Shown here in pieces: positions 7,643-15,067 of a stretch of 18,257 bases of DNA; within the stretch, counting starts at the first letter, position 1, and the number at the start of each line of letters is the position of its first letter. The translations under genes and the position numbers were made by a program. Below the pieces are notes generated by a model. The model was not told where the DNA came from and did no database searches. It was given only the letters and a program-made list of their open reading frames with translations. Origin of the DNA: an uncultured Lachnospiraceae bacterium (GTDB taxonomy: Bacteria; Bacillota; Clostridia; Lachnospirales; Lachnospiraceae); NCBI GenBank assembly GCA_949935685.1, contig CATLGN010000004.1:1-18257 (forward strand), written 5' to 3'.

Positions 7643-9127
7643 ATGAAAAGACAATGCGGGATACTGCTTCCCATTTCCAGTCTGCCTTCCGCGTACGGGA
7701 TCGGCGCGTTTTCCAAAGAGGCCCGCGATTTTGTGGATCTGCTGCAGGAGACGGGGCAGCATCTGTGGCAGATACTGCCTCTGGGGCCTACGGGATACGG
7801 GGACTCACCGTACCAGTCGTTTTCCACGTTTGCAGGCAATCCGTATTTTGTCGATCTGGAGGCGTTGACGCAGGAAGGGCTTCTGACAAAGGAAGAATGC
7901 GAAAGTTATGACTGGGGAGACCGGGCGGATACGGTTTCCTATGATAAGATATACCGGGGACGGTTTGCCATTCTCAAAAAGGCGTACAGCCGGTATTCCT
8001 TCCGCGATGACAACGCATTTGCGGCATTCTGGGACAAAAACAGGATGTGGCTGAAAGACTATGCGCTGTATATGGCTGTGAAGGACAGCATGGGCGGCCT
8101 GTGCTGGTCGGACTGGGACGACGGGCTCCGGCTGCGGCATCCGCAGGCGCTCGCCGATGCCGAAAAGCGGCTGGAAGATCCGATTCGTTTTTATGTTTTT
8201 ATCCAGTATATTTTCCGGAAGCAATGGCTGGCCCTGAAGCGCTATGCCAATGACAGAGGGATACAGATCATCGGCGACATTCCGATCTATGTTTCGTTCG
8301 ACAGCGTGGATGTGTGGGCCAATCCGGAGCTGTTTCAGCTCGACCGGGACCGGATCCCGACGGCCGTTTCCGGCTGCCCGCCGGATGCGTTTTCGGCTGA
8401 CGGACAGCTCTGGGGCAATCCGCTGTATGCATGGGAATATCATAAAAAGACCGGGTATCGGTGGTGGATTGACCGGATGAAGGCGCAGTTTGAACTGTTC
8501 GATATTGTGCGTATCGACCATTTCCGGGGATTTGACGCTTATTATTCGATTCCCTACGGAGAGCCGACAGCCGTAAACGGGCACTGGGAGAAAGGCGTGG
8601 GCCTTGATCTGTTCACGCATATCAAAAAGGAACTGGGCGACGCGCCGATTATAGCGGAAGATCTGGGATATGTGACGGATTCCGTGCGCCGGCTTCTGGA
8701 AGATACGGGGTATCCGGGGATGAAGGTTCTGCAGTTCGCGTTTGATTCGCGGGAGGAGGGCTGCTATATGCCCTACAAATATCCGTGTAACTGCGCGGTC
8801 TACACCGGAACCCATGACAATGATACGATCACAGGCTGGTACGGAAGTCTGTGTGAAAAAGACAAAAAGACCGCAGAGCTGTATCTGCAGAATGCGCACA
8901 GACCTGTGGAGGAGATCCGGTGGGATTATATCTGCTGCGCGCTGAGCTCGGTTGCGGATACCTGCATTATCCCGGCGCAGGACTATCTGGGGCTGGACAG
9001 CCGGGCGCGCATCAATACGCCGGCCGTGCCGTCAGGCAACTGGCAGTGGCGCATGGAGAACGGTGCGTTCACGGAAACGCTGCGGAAAAAGATGCGTTCT
9101 CTGGCGGAAGTGTACGGCAGATGCTGA
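7643..9127 (+). CDS. malQ: 4-alpha-glucanotransferase 1 (amylomaltase)
   Basis: This 494-residue GH77 enzyme transfers alpha-1,4-glucan segments between maltodextrins, making longer chains for phosphorylase and free glucose. The family landmarks are present: QILPLGPTGYGDSPYQSFST near residue 45, IIGDIPIYV, VRIDHFRGFD with the nucleophile Asp292, IAEDLGY with the acid/base Glu339, and GTHDNDT with Asp392. These match the spacing known for thermophilic amylomaltases. There is no N-terminal extension, so it is the short bacterial type. GGGAGAGGGGACG serves ATG 7643; the in-frame ATGs at 7619 and 7625 lack a ribosome site. It lies 41 nt after the permease gene and is likely the last gene of that operon. 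A second copy lies at 10383. Confidence 0.96.
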   Translation: MKRQCGILLPISSLPSAYGIGAFSKEARDFVDLLQETGQHLWQILPLGPTGYGDSPYQSFSTFAGNPYFVDLEALTQEGLLTKEECESYDWGDRADTVSYDKIYRGRFAILKKAYSRYSFRDDNAFAAFWDKNRMWLKDYALYMAVKDSMGGLCWSDWDDGLRLRHPQALADAEKRLEDPIRFYVFIQYIFRKQWLALKRYANDRGIQIIGDIPIYVSFDSVDVWANPELFQLDRDRIPTAVSGCPPDAFSADGQLWGNPLYAWEYHKKTGYRWWIDRMKAQFELFDIVRIDHFRGFDAYYSIPYGEPTAVNGHWEKGVGLDLFTHIKKELGDAPIIAEDLGYVTDSVRRLLEDTGYPGMKVLQFAFDSREEGCYMPYKYPCNCAVYTGTHDNDTITGWYGSLCEKDKKTAELYLQNAHRPVEEIRWDYICCALSSVADTCIIPAQDYLGLDSRARINTPAVPSGNWQWRMENGAFTETLRKKMRSLAEVYGRC

Positions 9128-9149
9128 TTTCCTGTGTGCGGCCGAATTG

Positions 9150-9177
9150 TTGACTTTTGTGCCAAACAGTTTATAAT
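9150..9177 (+). promoter_or_regulatory. Promoter of the LacI regulator / second glucanotransferase unit
   Basis: TTGACT (9150-9155) and a perfect TATAAT (9172-9177) are separated by 16 bases. The predicted start, near 9184, coincides with the first base of the hairpin 9184-9216, so the nascent RNA would begin with that hairpin. The promoter lies in the gap after the first glucanotransferase gene, showing that the regulator has a transcription start of its own. Confidence 0.75.
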
Positions 9178-9183
9178 AGAAAA

Positions 9184-9220
9184 GAAAACCCGGTAGTTTA
9201 CCTGTGCCGGGTTTTCTTTT
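9184..9220 (+). terminator. Hairpin plus U-tract: terminator of the transporter operon and leader hairpin of the regulator mRNA
   Basis: GAAAACCCGG (9184-9193) pairs perfectly with CCGGGTTTTC (9207-9216) around a 13-base loop, then TTTT (9217-9220) follows. As a terminator it would end the mRNA of the operon that closes with the first glucanotransferase gene. It lies downstream of the regulator promoter at 9150, so it is also the first structure of the regulator transcript and may reduce or tune its expression. Confidence 0.75.
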
Positions 9221-9222
9221 CA

Positions 9223-9246
9223 TCGTATCGTACGATAACGATACGA
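9223..9246 (+). promoter_or_regulatory. Nested palindrome in the regulator leader (candidate autoregulatory operator)
   Basis: TCGTATCGT (9223-9231) and ACGATACGA (9238-9246) form a perfect 9-bp inverted repeat with a 6-base spacer. A second perfect palindrome, TATCGTACGATA (9226-9237), overlaps it. The site lies about 40 bases after the predicted start of the regulator mRNA and about 36 bases before its ATG. The core differs from the AACGTT sites at 4374, so it may serve another protein, or a looser version of the same one. Confidence 0.5.
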
Positions 9247-9281
9247 AATGGGTTTTATGTCGGAGGGGAGAGACGCCGGAC

Positions 9282-10322
9282 ATGGATAGTGTAACGATAA
9301 AAGATATAGCGAAGGAGTGCGGCGTCAGTGTCAGCACGGTTTCGCGGGCGATCAACGATTATCCGGGGATCAGCCGGAACACGAAAAAGAAGATTATGGA
9401 GGCCGTCCGGGAGCATCAGTTTATTCCGAATAACAGTGCGCGGAATCTGCGGCAGCTTGAGGGCAATTCGATTGTCGTTCTGATCAAGGGAATCGATAAT
9501 CCCTTTTTCCAGCCCATGATCGGGATTCTGGAAAAGATCATCCGTGAGCGGAAGTATGCGTTTATTCTGCAAAATGTCAACGCGGAGGAAGACGAGATCG
9601 AAGTGGCGCTGGAGCTGATTCTGGAGAAGAAACCAAAGGGGATTATCTTTCTGGGCGGATATTTTTATCATACGGAGGAGAAACTGCGGCAGCTCAGCAT
9701 TCCCTGCGTGATCGGCGCGGTGGGCGGGATGGATCAGACGAACGGCGCGGTATTTTCTTCTGTCCATGTGGATGATATTCAGGAAAGCTATAAGATCGTC
9801 GATTATCTGTGCAGGATGGGACATAAGCGTATCGCCATGTTTGCGGCCTGCCGGGGAGATCGGAGCATCGGCGCGCTGCGTCTGGAGGGATACCGGCGTG
9901 CGCTGGCCGATCATGGTCTGCCGATTCTGGACGAACTGATCCGCTATGCGCAGCCGGAGGAGGACGTCTACGCGATGGAACGCGGGTATCAGGAGGCGAA
10001 CAGGCTTCTGGCCGGCGGCACGGCGTGCACGGCCATTTACGGGATTTCCGATACGGTCGCAATCGGCGCCTGCCGGGCGCTGAAGGAGAAAGGGAAGAAG
10101 ATTCCCGGCGATTATTCGGTTGTGGGCTTTGACGGACTGGAAATCGCCTCGTATTATATCCCGACGATCACGACGGTCCGGCAGCCGGTGGAAGAGATGG
10201 CGCAGGAGGTTGCGCGGATTTTATTTGATACGATCGAAAAAGAGGCGCCGGTGCAGCACCGGATTTTTGACGGGGAGTTGCTGGTCAGAGAATCTTCGGA
10301 TTGTCTGGCGAAAGAATGGTAA
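9282..10322 (+). CDS. LacI-family transcriptional regulator
   Basis: This 346-residue repressor has the standard LacI layout. Residues 4-25 form the helix-turn-helix, TIKDIAKECGVSVSTVSRAI, with recognition helix SVSTVSRAIN. A hinge segment NNSARNLRQ (around 52-60) follows, which inserts into the centre of CG-centred operators. The rest is a periplasmic-binding-protein-like sensor domain with VVGFDGLEIASYYIPTITTV near the end. The start at 9282 was chosen because the helix-turn-helix begins at once and GGAGGGGAG lies upstream; the longer frame from 9204 would start inside the leader hairpin. The gene sits between the two glucanotransferase genes and has its own promoter. A maltodextrin-responsive repressor of this locus (MalR-like) is likely, but ligand and targets are inferred. 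Confidence 0.93.
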   Translation: MDSVTIKDIAKECGVSVSTVSRAINDYPGISRNTKKKIMEAVREHQFIPNNSARNLRQLEGNSIVVLIKGIDNPFFQPMIGILEKIIRERKYAFILQNVNAEEDEIEVALELILEKKPKGIIFLGGYFYHTEEKLRQLSIPCVIGAVGGMDQTNGAVFSSVHVDDIQESYKIVDYLCRMGHKRIAMFAACRGDRSIGALRLEGYRRALADHGLPILDELIRYAQPEEDVYAMERGYQEANRLLAGGTACTAIYGISDTVAIGACRALKEKGKKIPGDYSVVGFDGLEIASYYIPTITTVRQPVEEMAQEVARILFDTIEKEAPVQHRIFDGELLVRESSDCLAKEW

Positions 10323-10382
10323 GACGCAGGCTGCGGAAATCGGGGATTTGCAGCCGGGCGCGCGGAAAGGGGTGGCAGGAGT

Positions 10383-11873
10383 ATGAGACAAAGCGGTATC
10401 TTAATGGCCGTCTCCAGCATCCCGTCCCGGTATGGGATTGGGTGCTTTTCCGGGGAGGCATATGCGTTTGTGGACTTTCTGGAGCAGGCGGGACAGCGGC
10501 TCTGGCAGATACTTCCGCTTGGGCCTACCGGCTATGGCGATTCACCGTATCAGTCGTTTTCCACATTTGCGGGGAATCCGTACTTTATCGATCCGGAAAC
10601 GCTGGCGCGGGAGGGGTATCTGACACAGGAGGACTGTGAAGCCTGTGACTTCGGGGATGATGAGACCTGTGTGGATTACGAAAAGATATATCATGCCCGG
10701 TTCGCGCTTTTGCATCGGGCGTACCGCGGCAGTCATTGGGAGGAGGACGAAGCGTTCCGGGCGTTTCGGGAGGAAAATGCCTATTGGCTGGACGATTATG
10801 CGCTTTATATGGCGGTGAAAAACGTGTTTGGCGGCAAGAGCTGGACACTTTGGGATGCGGGAATCCGAATGCGGGAACCGCAGGCGATGGCGTATTATCG
10901 GGAGCATTACGCGGATGAAATCCGTTTTTATGAATTTATCCAGTATCAGTTCAGCAGACAGTGGAAGGCGCTGAAAGCGTATGCGAATGGGAAAAAGATT
11001 CGGATTATCGGGGATATTCCCATTTATGTGGCGCTTGACAGCGCGGATACGTGGGCCAATCCCGAGCTGTTTCAGCTCGATGAAACAGGTACGCCGATCG
11101 CGGTGGCGGGCTGTCCGCCGGATGCCTTTTCCGCCACGGGGCAGCTCTGGGGAAATCCGCTGTATCGCTGGGACTACCATAAGCAGACCGGATACCAATG
11201 GTGGATCCGTCGGATTGCTTACTGCTATCGGCTGTACGATATGGTGCGGATTGATCATTTCCGCGGATTCGACGAGTATTATGCCATTCCTTACGGCGAG
11301 CCGACGGCGGAGAACGGACGGTGGGAGCCGGGGCCGGGGTACGAGATTTTCCGGGCGCTGCGGGCGCAGCTCGGCCGGATTGATGTGATTGCGGAAGATC
11401 TGGGCTATCTGACGCCCTCGGTTTTGAAACTGGTGAAGAAGACCGGCTATCCCGGTATGAAGGTTTTACAGTTTGCCTTTGATTCCGGGGCAGAGAGTGT
11501 TTATCTGCCGCATAATTATACACAGAATTGTGTGGTTTACACCGGCACGCATGATAACGATACGACGGTGAGCTGGTATGCCTCTCTGAGACGACGGGAT
11601 CAAAGCTTTGTGAGGCGGTATCTGCACATCAGAAACGGAAAGGATGTGCCGTGGGCTTTGATTCGCGCCGCGCTGTCCAGTGTGGCGGATATGGCCGTGA
11701 TTCCGATGCAGGATTATCTGGGGCTGGGCGGAGAGGCGCGAATGAATCTGCCGTCCACGCTCGGCGGCAACTGGGCATGGCGGATGCGGGCGGATGCCTG
11801 CACGCAGGAGCTTGCGGCGGAAATCCGCGCGCTGGTGAAATTATATGGAAGATTGCAGGGGGAAAGCAAATGA
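10383..11873 (+). CDS. malQ: 4-alpha-glucanotransferase 2 (amylomaltase paralogue)
   Basis: This 496-residue GH77 enzyme is similar along its whole length to the first copy; by eye more than half of the residues agree, including the identical run QILPLGPTGYGDSPYQSFST. The catalytic residues are intact: Asp291 in VRIDHFRGFD, Glu338 in IAEDLGY and Asp391 in GTHDNDT, so neither copy looks decayed. GGCAGGAGT precedes ATG 10383. It follows the regulator by 60 nt without a visible terminator, so the two are probably co-transcribed. Its stop overlaps the start of the next gene in ATGA, which implies translational coupling. The copies differ most in the region after residue 90 and at the C-terminus, which may mean different chain-length preference; that is not testable here. 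Confidence 0.96.
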   Translation: MRQSGILMAVSSIPSRYGIGCFSGEAYAFVDFLEQAGQRLWQILPLGPTGYGDSPYQSFSTFAGNPYFIDPETLAREGYLTQEDCEACDFGDDETCVDYEKIYHARFALLHRAYRGSHWEEDEAFRAFREENAYWLDDYALYMAVKNVFGGKSWTLWDAGIRMREPQAMAYYREHYADEIRFYEFIQYQFSRQWKALKAYANGKKIRIIGDIPIYVALDSADTWANPELFQLDETGTPIAVAGCPPDAFSATGQLWGNPLYRWDYHKQTGYQWWIRRIAYCYRLYDMVRIDHFRGFDEYYAIPYGEPTAENGRWEPGPGYEIFRALRAQLGRIDVIAEDLGYLTPSVLKLVKKTGYPGMKVLQFAFDSGAESVYLPHNYTQNCVVYTGTHDNDTTVSWYASLRRRDQSFVRRYLHIRNGKDVPWALIRAALSSVADMAVIPMQDYLGLGGEARMNLPSTLGGNWAWRMRADACTQELAAEIRALVKLYGRLQGESK

Positions 11874-13363
11874 AAAAACGGGCAATGAAAAAATGTATGG
11901 CGTTATTACTGGCGTCGCTGACTGTCTTTACGGTATCCTGTTCGGTTCCCGGAATCGGGAAATCCGGGGATTCCGAAAAAGGAGAGATGGAGGGACAGAG
12001 TTTTGCGGAGGCGCACGACGCCTTTCAGACAACGCTGACAACGCAGGACAGCGACAGCGATCCGATACCGGAGCCGCCGGAAGGCGTTTTCGATCTGGTG
12101 AAATATCCTTCCAAAGTGGGCGATCTGTCGGCTTATGTGTCGAGCGACCCGGGCGACGGCCAGAAGCATCCGATGATTATCTGGGTTGTCGGCGGATGGG
12201 GCAACGGCATCAGCGATTTTCCGTGGACCTATCCGGAATGGGATAATGACCAGACCGCTTCGGCGTTCTGGCGTTCCGGTGTGCTGACGATGTATCCGTC
12301 CTTCCGGGGCGGCTGCGGCAACCCGGGACATTATGAGACGTTGTTCGGCGAGATCGACGACATCGTATCCGCGTATGAATATGCAGCGTCGCTGCCGTAC
12401 GTGGATCCGGAGCGCATTTATCTGGGCGGGCACAGCACCGGCGCTACCCGTGCGCTGCTGGCTGCGGAATATACGGATAAATTCCGCGCAGTGTTCTGCT
12501 TCGGCGCAGTCGATGACATCAAATATCATAATAACAGCCAGTTTACCTTTGATACGACGAAAAAGGACGAATATGTGATGCGGTCTCCGATTCACTGGCT
12601 GGACGATGTGAAAACGCCGACCTTCCTGATCGAAGGCAGGGACGGGAACGCCGAGAATCTGGAACGGATGCTGGAAGCGACCGAAAATGAAAATATCCAC
12701 GGCTATGTGCTGGAGGGAGCGGATCACTTCGCACCGCTCGGGCCGATCACGCCGCTGCTGGCGGAAAAGATACTGGCGGATACCGGCGCGGAGAGCACGA
12801 TTTCCGTGACGCAGGAAGAATTGGATCAGGCGATGAAGCAGGAACCGGAGATTCCGCTGCCGGTTATGGCATGGGCTGAGATAGAGACGCTGGGCCTGCA
12901 TTTTTCCTATCCATATCTGTGGGAGATGGAAGATGTGTCGGGCGATTATGATTTGAGCGTTATGCTGTATTCCCCGTATGACGGCGAGAATGTGTGGGAT
13001 ATGGCCAATATGTATTTCGATATTTATACGGGATATGAAGACAGCTTTATGACGGATATGACCGAAAATCTGCAGAATAAGGGATATGAAGTGCAGGAGA
13101 CCGAGATCAGCGGCTACCCGGCCATCGATGCGCACGGGCAGGAGATGGACGATACGGGCAGCGTGTTCAACAATCGTTTCGTGCTGATTGCAAAGGACGA
13201 TGCATACATTGGTTTCGATTTCTTTATCCATCAGAACTTCGGAACGGATGCGGACGAACTGTTCCAGAGCATTGTGGACGGCATCGAGCTGACCGAAGGA
13301 ACCGGGGAATCCGGTGAAGGAGCGGCGGACGACGCGGGAACGGAAGGCGAAAGCGCGCAGTAG
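11870..13363 (+). CDS. Lipoprotein with alpha/beta-hydrolase (S9/dienelactone-hydrolase-like) and PsbP/DcrB-like domains
   Basis: This 497-residue protein starts inside the stop of the second glucanotransferase gene (ATGA, 4-nt overlap). MKKRAMKKC and a hydrophobic stretch end at TVSC, giving a probable lipid anchor at Cys24, so it should act on the outer face of the membrane. An acidic, Ser/Thr-rich linker follows. Residues ~75-305 form an alpha/beta-hydrolase: IIWVVGGWGNG as oxyanion-hole region, nucleophile elbow GGHSTG with Ser189, Asp258 in EGRDGN, and His286 in GADHFAPL. The triad is complete. Residues ~335-475 (LGLHFSYPYLWEME to FQSIVDGIEL) resemble the PsbP/DcrB/Mog1 fold, then an acidic Gly-rich tail. 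An esterase or peptidase is expected; the substrate is unknown. An ester-removing role on decorated glycans is possible from context only. Confidence 0.85.
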   Translation: MKKRAMKKCMALLLASLTVFTVSCSVPGIGKSGDSEKGEMEGQSFAEAHDAFQTTLTTQDSDSDPIPEPPEGVFDLVKYPSKVGDLSAYVSSDPGDGQKHPMIIWVVGGWGNGISDFPWTYPEWDNDQTASAFWRSGVLTMYPSFRGGCGNPGHYETLFGEIDDIVSAYEYAASLPYVDPERIYLGGHSTGATRALLAAEYTDKFRAVFCFGAVDDIKYHNNSQFTFDTTKKDEYVMRSPIHWLDDVKTPTFLIEGRDGNAENLERMLEATENENIHGYVLEGADHFAPLGPITPLLAEKILADTGAESTISVTQEELDQAMKQEPEIPLPVMAWAEIETLGLHFSYPYLWEMEDVSGDYDLSVMLYSPYDGENVWDMANMYFDIYTGYEDSFMTDMTENLQNKGYEVQETEISGYPAIDAHGQEMDDTGSVFNNRFVLIAKDDAYIGFDFFIHQNFGTDADELFQSIVDGIELTEGTGESGEGAADDAGTEGESAQ

Positions 13364-13366
13364 AAA

Positions 13367-13384
13367 CAGGCAGGCGTGTGCCTG
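13367..13384. other. Short hairpin between convergent genes
   Basis: CAGGCA (13367-13372) pairs with TGCCTG (13379-13384) around a six-base loop in the gap between the lipoprotein gene and the convergent CYTH gene. No U-tract follows on either strand, so it is only a weak candidate for a transcription end; no better terminator is seen in the gap. Confidence 0.3.
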
Positions 13385-13426
13385 GCACATGACGTTCCGT
13401 ACTGCTGCCTGACCACGGCCGACCGG

Positions 13427-13885
13427 TCATTGCGTTGACGGCCGCGGCCTGCGGGAGAGCGCGGAATTGTGATAGGCCGGGTCATAGGTGACATCCTGTA
13501 AAAACCATGCCGGAGGCGTAAAGCCTTCGGCTTCTTCTTTTGTCTGAAATTCAACCTCTGCAATGATCAGCGGTGCGAACGGCGCATGAAAAATATCCAG
13601 TTCAATCGTATGCTGCCCGTACGGGATCAGATACCGGTCTTTAGAAATGACATTACCGTCACATTTTGGCAGCAGATGCTCATAGCTCTCCCGGTTCAGC
13701 GGCAGATTGTATTCCTCCCGCGCCAGCAGGCCGCTGCCTTTGTATGTCAGCCGGTAGGCGTCGTCTTCCCTGCGGATGCGGACGACGGGATCGGTATTCA
13801 GATACGCCTGTTCCATATGCTTAACCGGGTAGCGGTCAAGATCTGCGGGCAATTCTCGGATTGTAAATTTTCGTTCGATTTCCAT
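13427..13885 (-). CDS. CYTH-domain protein (triphosphatase / CyaB family)
   Basis: This 152-residue protein carries the CYTH signature. The N-terminal ExExK motif is MEIERKF (Glu2, Glu4, Lys6). Further expected metal- and phosphate-binding residues follow: Arg36/Arg38 in VVRIRRED, Lys49 in YRLTYKG, Glu58, Lys82/Arg84 in SKDRYLI, ELD (95-97) and AEVEF (109-113). The length is that of a single-domain tunnel-fold protein. Bacterial members mostly hydrolyse inorganic triphosphate or thiamine triphosphate; a few are class IV adenylate cyclases. Hydrolysis of triphosphate is the default guess. AAAGGAATCACC precedes the ATG on the minus strand, and a good promoter lies at 13939-13967. It is convergent with the lipoprotein gene. 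The last residues (RRPRPSTQ) look non-conserved. Confidence 0.88.
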   Translation of the reverse strand: MEIERKFTIRELPADLDRYPVKHMEQAYLNTDPVVRIRREDDAYRLTYKGSGLLAREEYNLPLNRESYEHLLPKCDGNVISKDRYLIPYGQHTIELDIFHAPFAPLIIAEVEFQTKEEAEGFTPPAWFLQDVTYDPAYHNSALSRRPRPSTQ

Positions 13886-13938
13886 GGTGATTCCTTTCTG
13901 TGGTGGGAGAAATTATTTTCCCATTTCATTGCATCTAT

Positions 13939-13967
13939 AGTATATGCGATTTACAGCGCAAAAGCAA
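13939..13967 (-). promoter_or_regulatory. Promoter of the CYTH gene
   Basis: Read on the minus strand, TTGCTT (13967-13962) and TATACT (13944-13939) are separated by exactly 17 bases. The predicted start, near 13932, gives a leader of about 45 nt to the ATG at 13885. Confidence 0.65.
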
Positions 13968-13998
13968 TATAACAGGGAGGTGAGGACACGACAAACGC

Positions 13999-14142
13999 AT
14001 GAATGAACAAATTATGAATTTAGCATGCGTAAAGGATAGAAACGGAAAAAGTCCTGACAAGATTTCTTTTCCGGCAGGTGCGCAGCGTTCCGGCCGTACC
14101 CCGGGCTGCAGGTATATGTATGAAATTGTGCGTTTTAGGTAA
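13999..14142 (+). CDS. Possible 47-residue small protein
   Basis: An ORF of 47 codons begins at ATG 13999, after a long purine-rich GGGAGGTGAGG tract (about 13975-13985, a spacing of 13 nt, a little long). It ends at TAA 14140, eight bases before a hairpin. The peptide begins MNEQIMNLACVKDRNGKSPD and is basic towards the end (RSGRTPGCRYM). There is no signal peptide, no membrane segment and no family I recognise. No convincing plus-strand promoter was found upstream. It may be chance. The region also lies beside the edge of the AT-rich block and could be a worn remnant. Confidence 0.25.
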   Translation: MNEQIMNLACVKDRNGKSPDKISFPAGAQRSGRTPGCRYMYEIVRFR

Positions 14143-14167
14143 CAAAAAACACCGTATTTCTACGGTG
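14143..14167 (-). terminator. Rho-independent terminator for the acetyltransferase gene
   Basis: Read on the minus strand, CACCGTA (14167-14161) pairs perfectly with TACGGTG (14156-14150) around a GAAA loop, and a run of six T (14149-14144) then GTT follows. This is a textbook intrinsic terminator for minus-strand transcription. On the plus strand the following tract is only CTTCTTGT, so it is much weaker in that direction. Confidence 0.8.
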
Positions 14168-14225
14168 CTTCTTGTCGGAAATATTCTGTTTTATGATAGC
14201 GACAAACTGAAATCTTCATTCCTGA

Positions 14226-14242
14226 TGGGGCATAACGCCCCA
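14226..14242. other. GC hairpin just past the acetyltransferase stop
   Basis: TGGGGC (14226-14231) pairs with GCCCCA (14237-14242) around a five-base loop. On the plus strand a TTTTT run begins five bases later, so it could end plus-strand transcription; on the minus strand it precedes the better terminator at 14143. Confidence 0.4.
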
Positions 14243-14263
14243 CCAGTTTTTGTTCGGATTAGT

Positions 14264-14890
14264 TTACACAAGTTGTCCCGGTAATTTTAATTTCTCTTTG
14301 TACGGAAATTGCTTATCAAATTCCTCCGCTTCTGCTTCGTCCACAAAATATCCTGTTGGAGTCGCATATTCGCCTGTAACCCCATCCAAATATCCCGGAA
14401 TCAGTTTTTTACACAAGAAAAAAGACGCATCTGCATCCTCTGGCAATCCGTGATAACGAATCCCATATTCGGACGCATAGGTAAATCCGCTTTTCCCGTA
14501 AAAATCAATATTACCTTCAAAACACAATGCTCCTGCACCCATTTGTTTTGCCTTCTCAATAGAATAATCCAGCAAAATCTTACCGTATCCTTTGCGTTTT
14601 AAATCATTTGCAATACAGATAGGTCCCATTGTCATAATCGGAATATGTCTGCCGTCATCTGCACAAATCTCTGCTTTTACAAAGATGTTTTGTCCAATGA
14701 TTCTGCCGTCTTTCTCCATAACAAAATCAAGTTCCGAAACAAAGTCTTTATCCTTTCGCAAGCAGTGAAGTACATAATGCTCCAGACATCCCGGACGATA
14801 CATATTCCAAAAAGATTCTCTTACCAGATACTCTACTTCCGCATGGTCTGCAGGTGTTTCCAAACGTATTAAATAGTCATTTTTATTCAT
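14264..14890 (-). CDS. GNAT-family N-acetyltransferase
   Basis: This 208-residue protein is expected to move an acetyl group from acetyl-CoA to an amine. The N-terminus IRLETPADHAEVEYLVRESF is the usual GNAT opening. Strand beta4 and motif A follow as MTMGPICIANDLKRKGYGK (about 87-104), in which Lys98 stands where Gln/Arg is common in Q/RxxGxG. The FYGKSGF element (130-136) is typical of motif B. The C-terminal 60 residues (KLIPGYLDGVTGEY and after) are shared with a YhbS-like subgroup, as far as I can recall. AGGAGAAAAAAATA precedes the ATG on the minus strand. Base composition is visibly more AT-rich than the sugar genes, which suggests acquisition. The substrate is unknown. Confidence 0.9.
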   Translation of the reverse strand: MNKNDYLIRLETPADHAEVEYLVRESFWNMYRPGCLEHYVLHCLRKDKDFVSELDFVMEKDGRIIGQNIFVKAEICADDGRHIPIMTMGPICIANDLKRKGYGKILLDYSIEKAKQMGAGALCFEGNIDFYGKSGFTYASEYGIRYHGLPEDADASFFLCKKLIPGYLDGVTGEYATPTGYFVDEAEAEEFDKQFPYKEKLKLPGQLV

Positions 14891-14926
14891 TATTTTTTTC
14901 TCCTGATGATTGTTGACTGCAATACT

Positions 14927-14962
14927 GGGAGGTTACGATTTGATTGTTGTTCATAACCTCCC
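14927..14962. repeat. 9-bp inverted repeat upstream of the acetyltransferase gene
   Basis: GGGAGGTTA (14927-14935) and TAACCTCCC (14954-14962) are perfect inverted copies with an 18-base AT-rich spacer. The repeat lies 37 bases before the acetyltransferase ATG on the minus strand. It may be an operator or an mRNA leader stem. No clear promoter hexamers were found with it. Confidence 0.5.
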
Positions 14963-15067
14963 GGTTATGCCACAATCTCCAAGGTGTTGTTTTTTCTCAA
15001 ACAGCAATCTCCTTAAAATATAATATTTATAATCAAGCCTTTCGGCAGGATTAACAAAAATGAAACT

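Noticed and set aside
9204..9281. An N-terminal extension of 26 residues for the LacI-family regulator.
   Set aside because: It would begin inside the leader hairpin and before the ribosome site; LacI-family proteins begin directly with the helix-turn-helix, as from 9282.
11651..11869. A 73-residue extension of the hydrolase lipoprotein inside the second glucanotransferase gene.
   Set aside because: It would bury the signal peptide; the ATGA start at 11870 gives a normal lipoprotein N-terminus.
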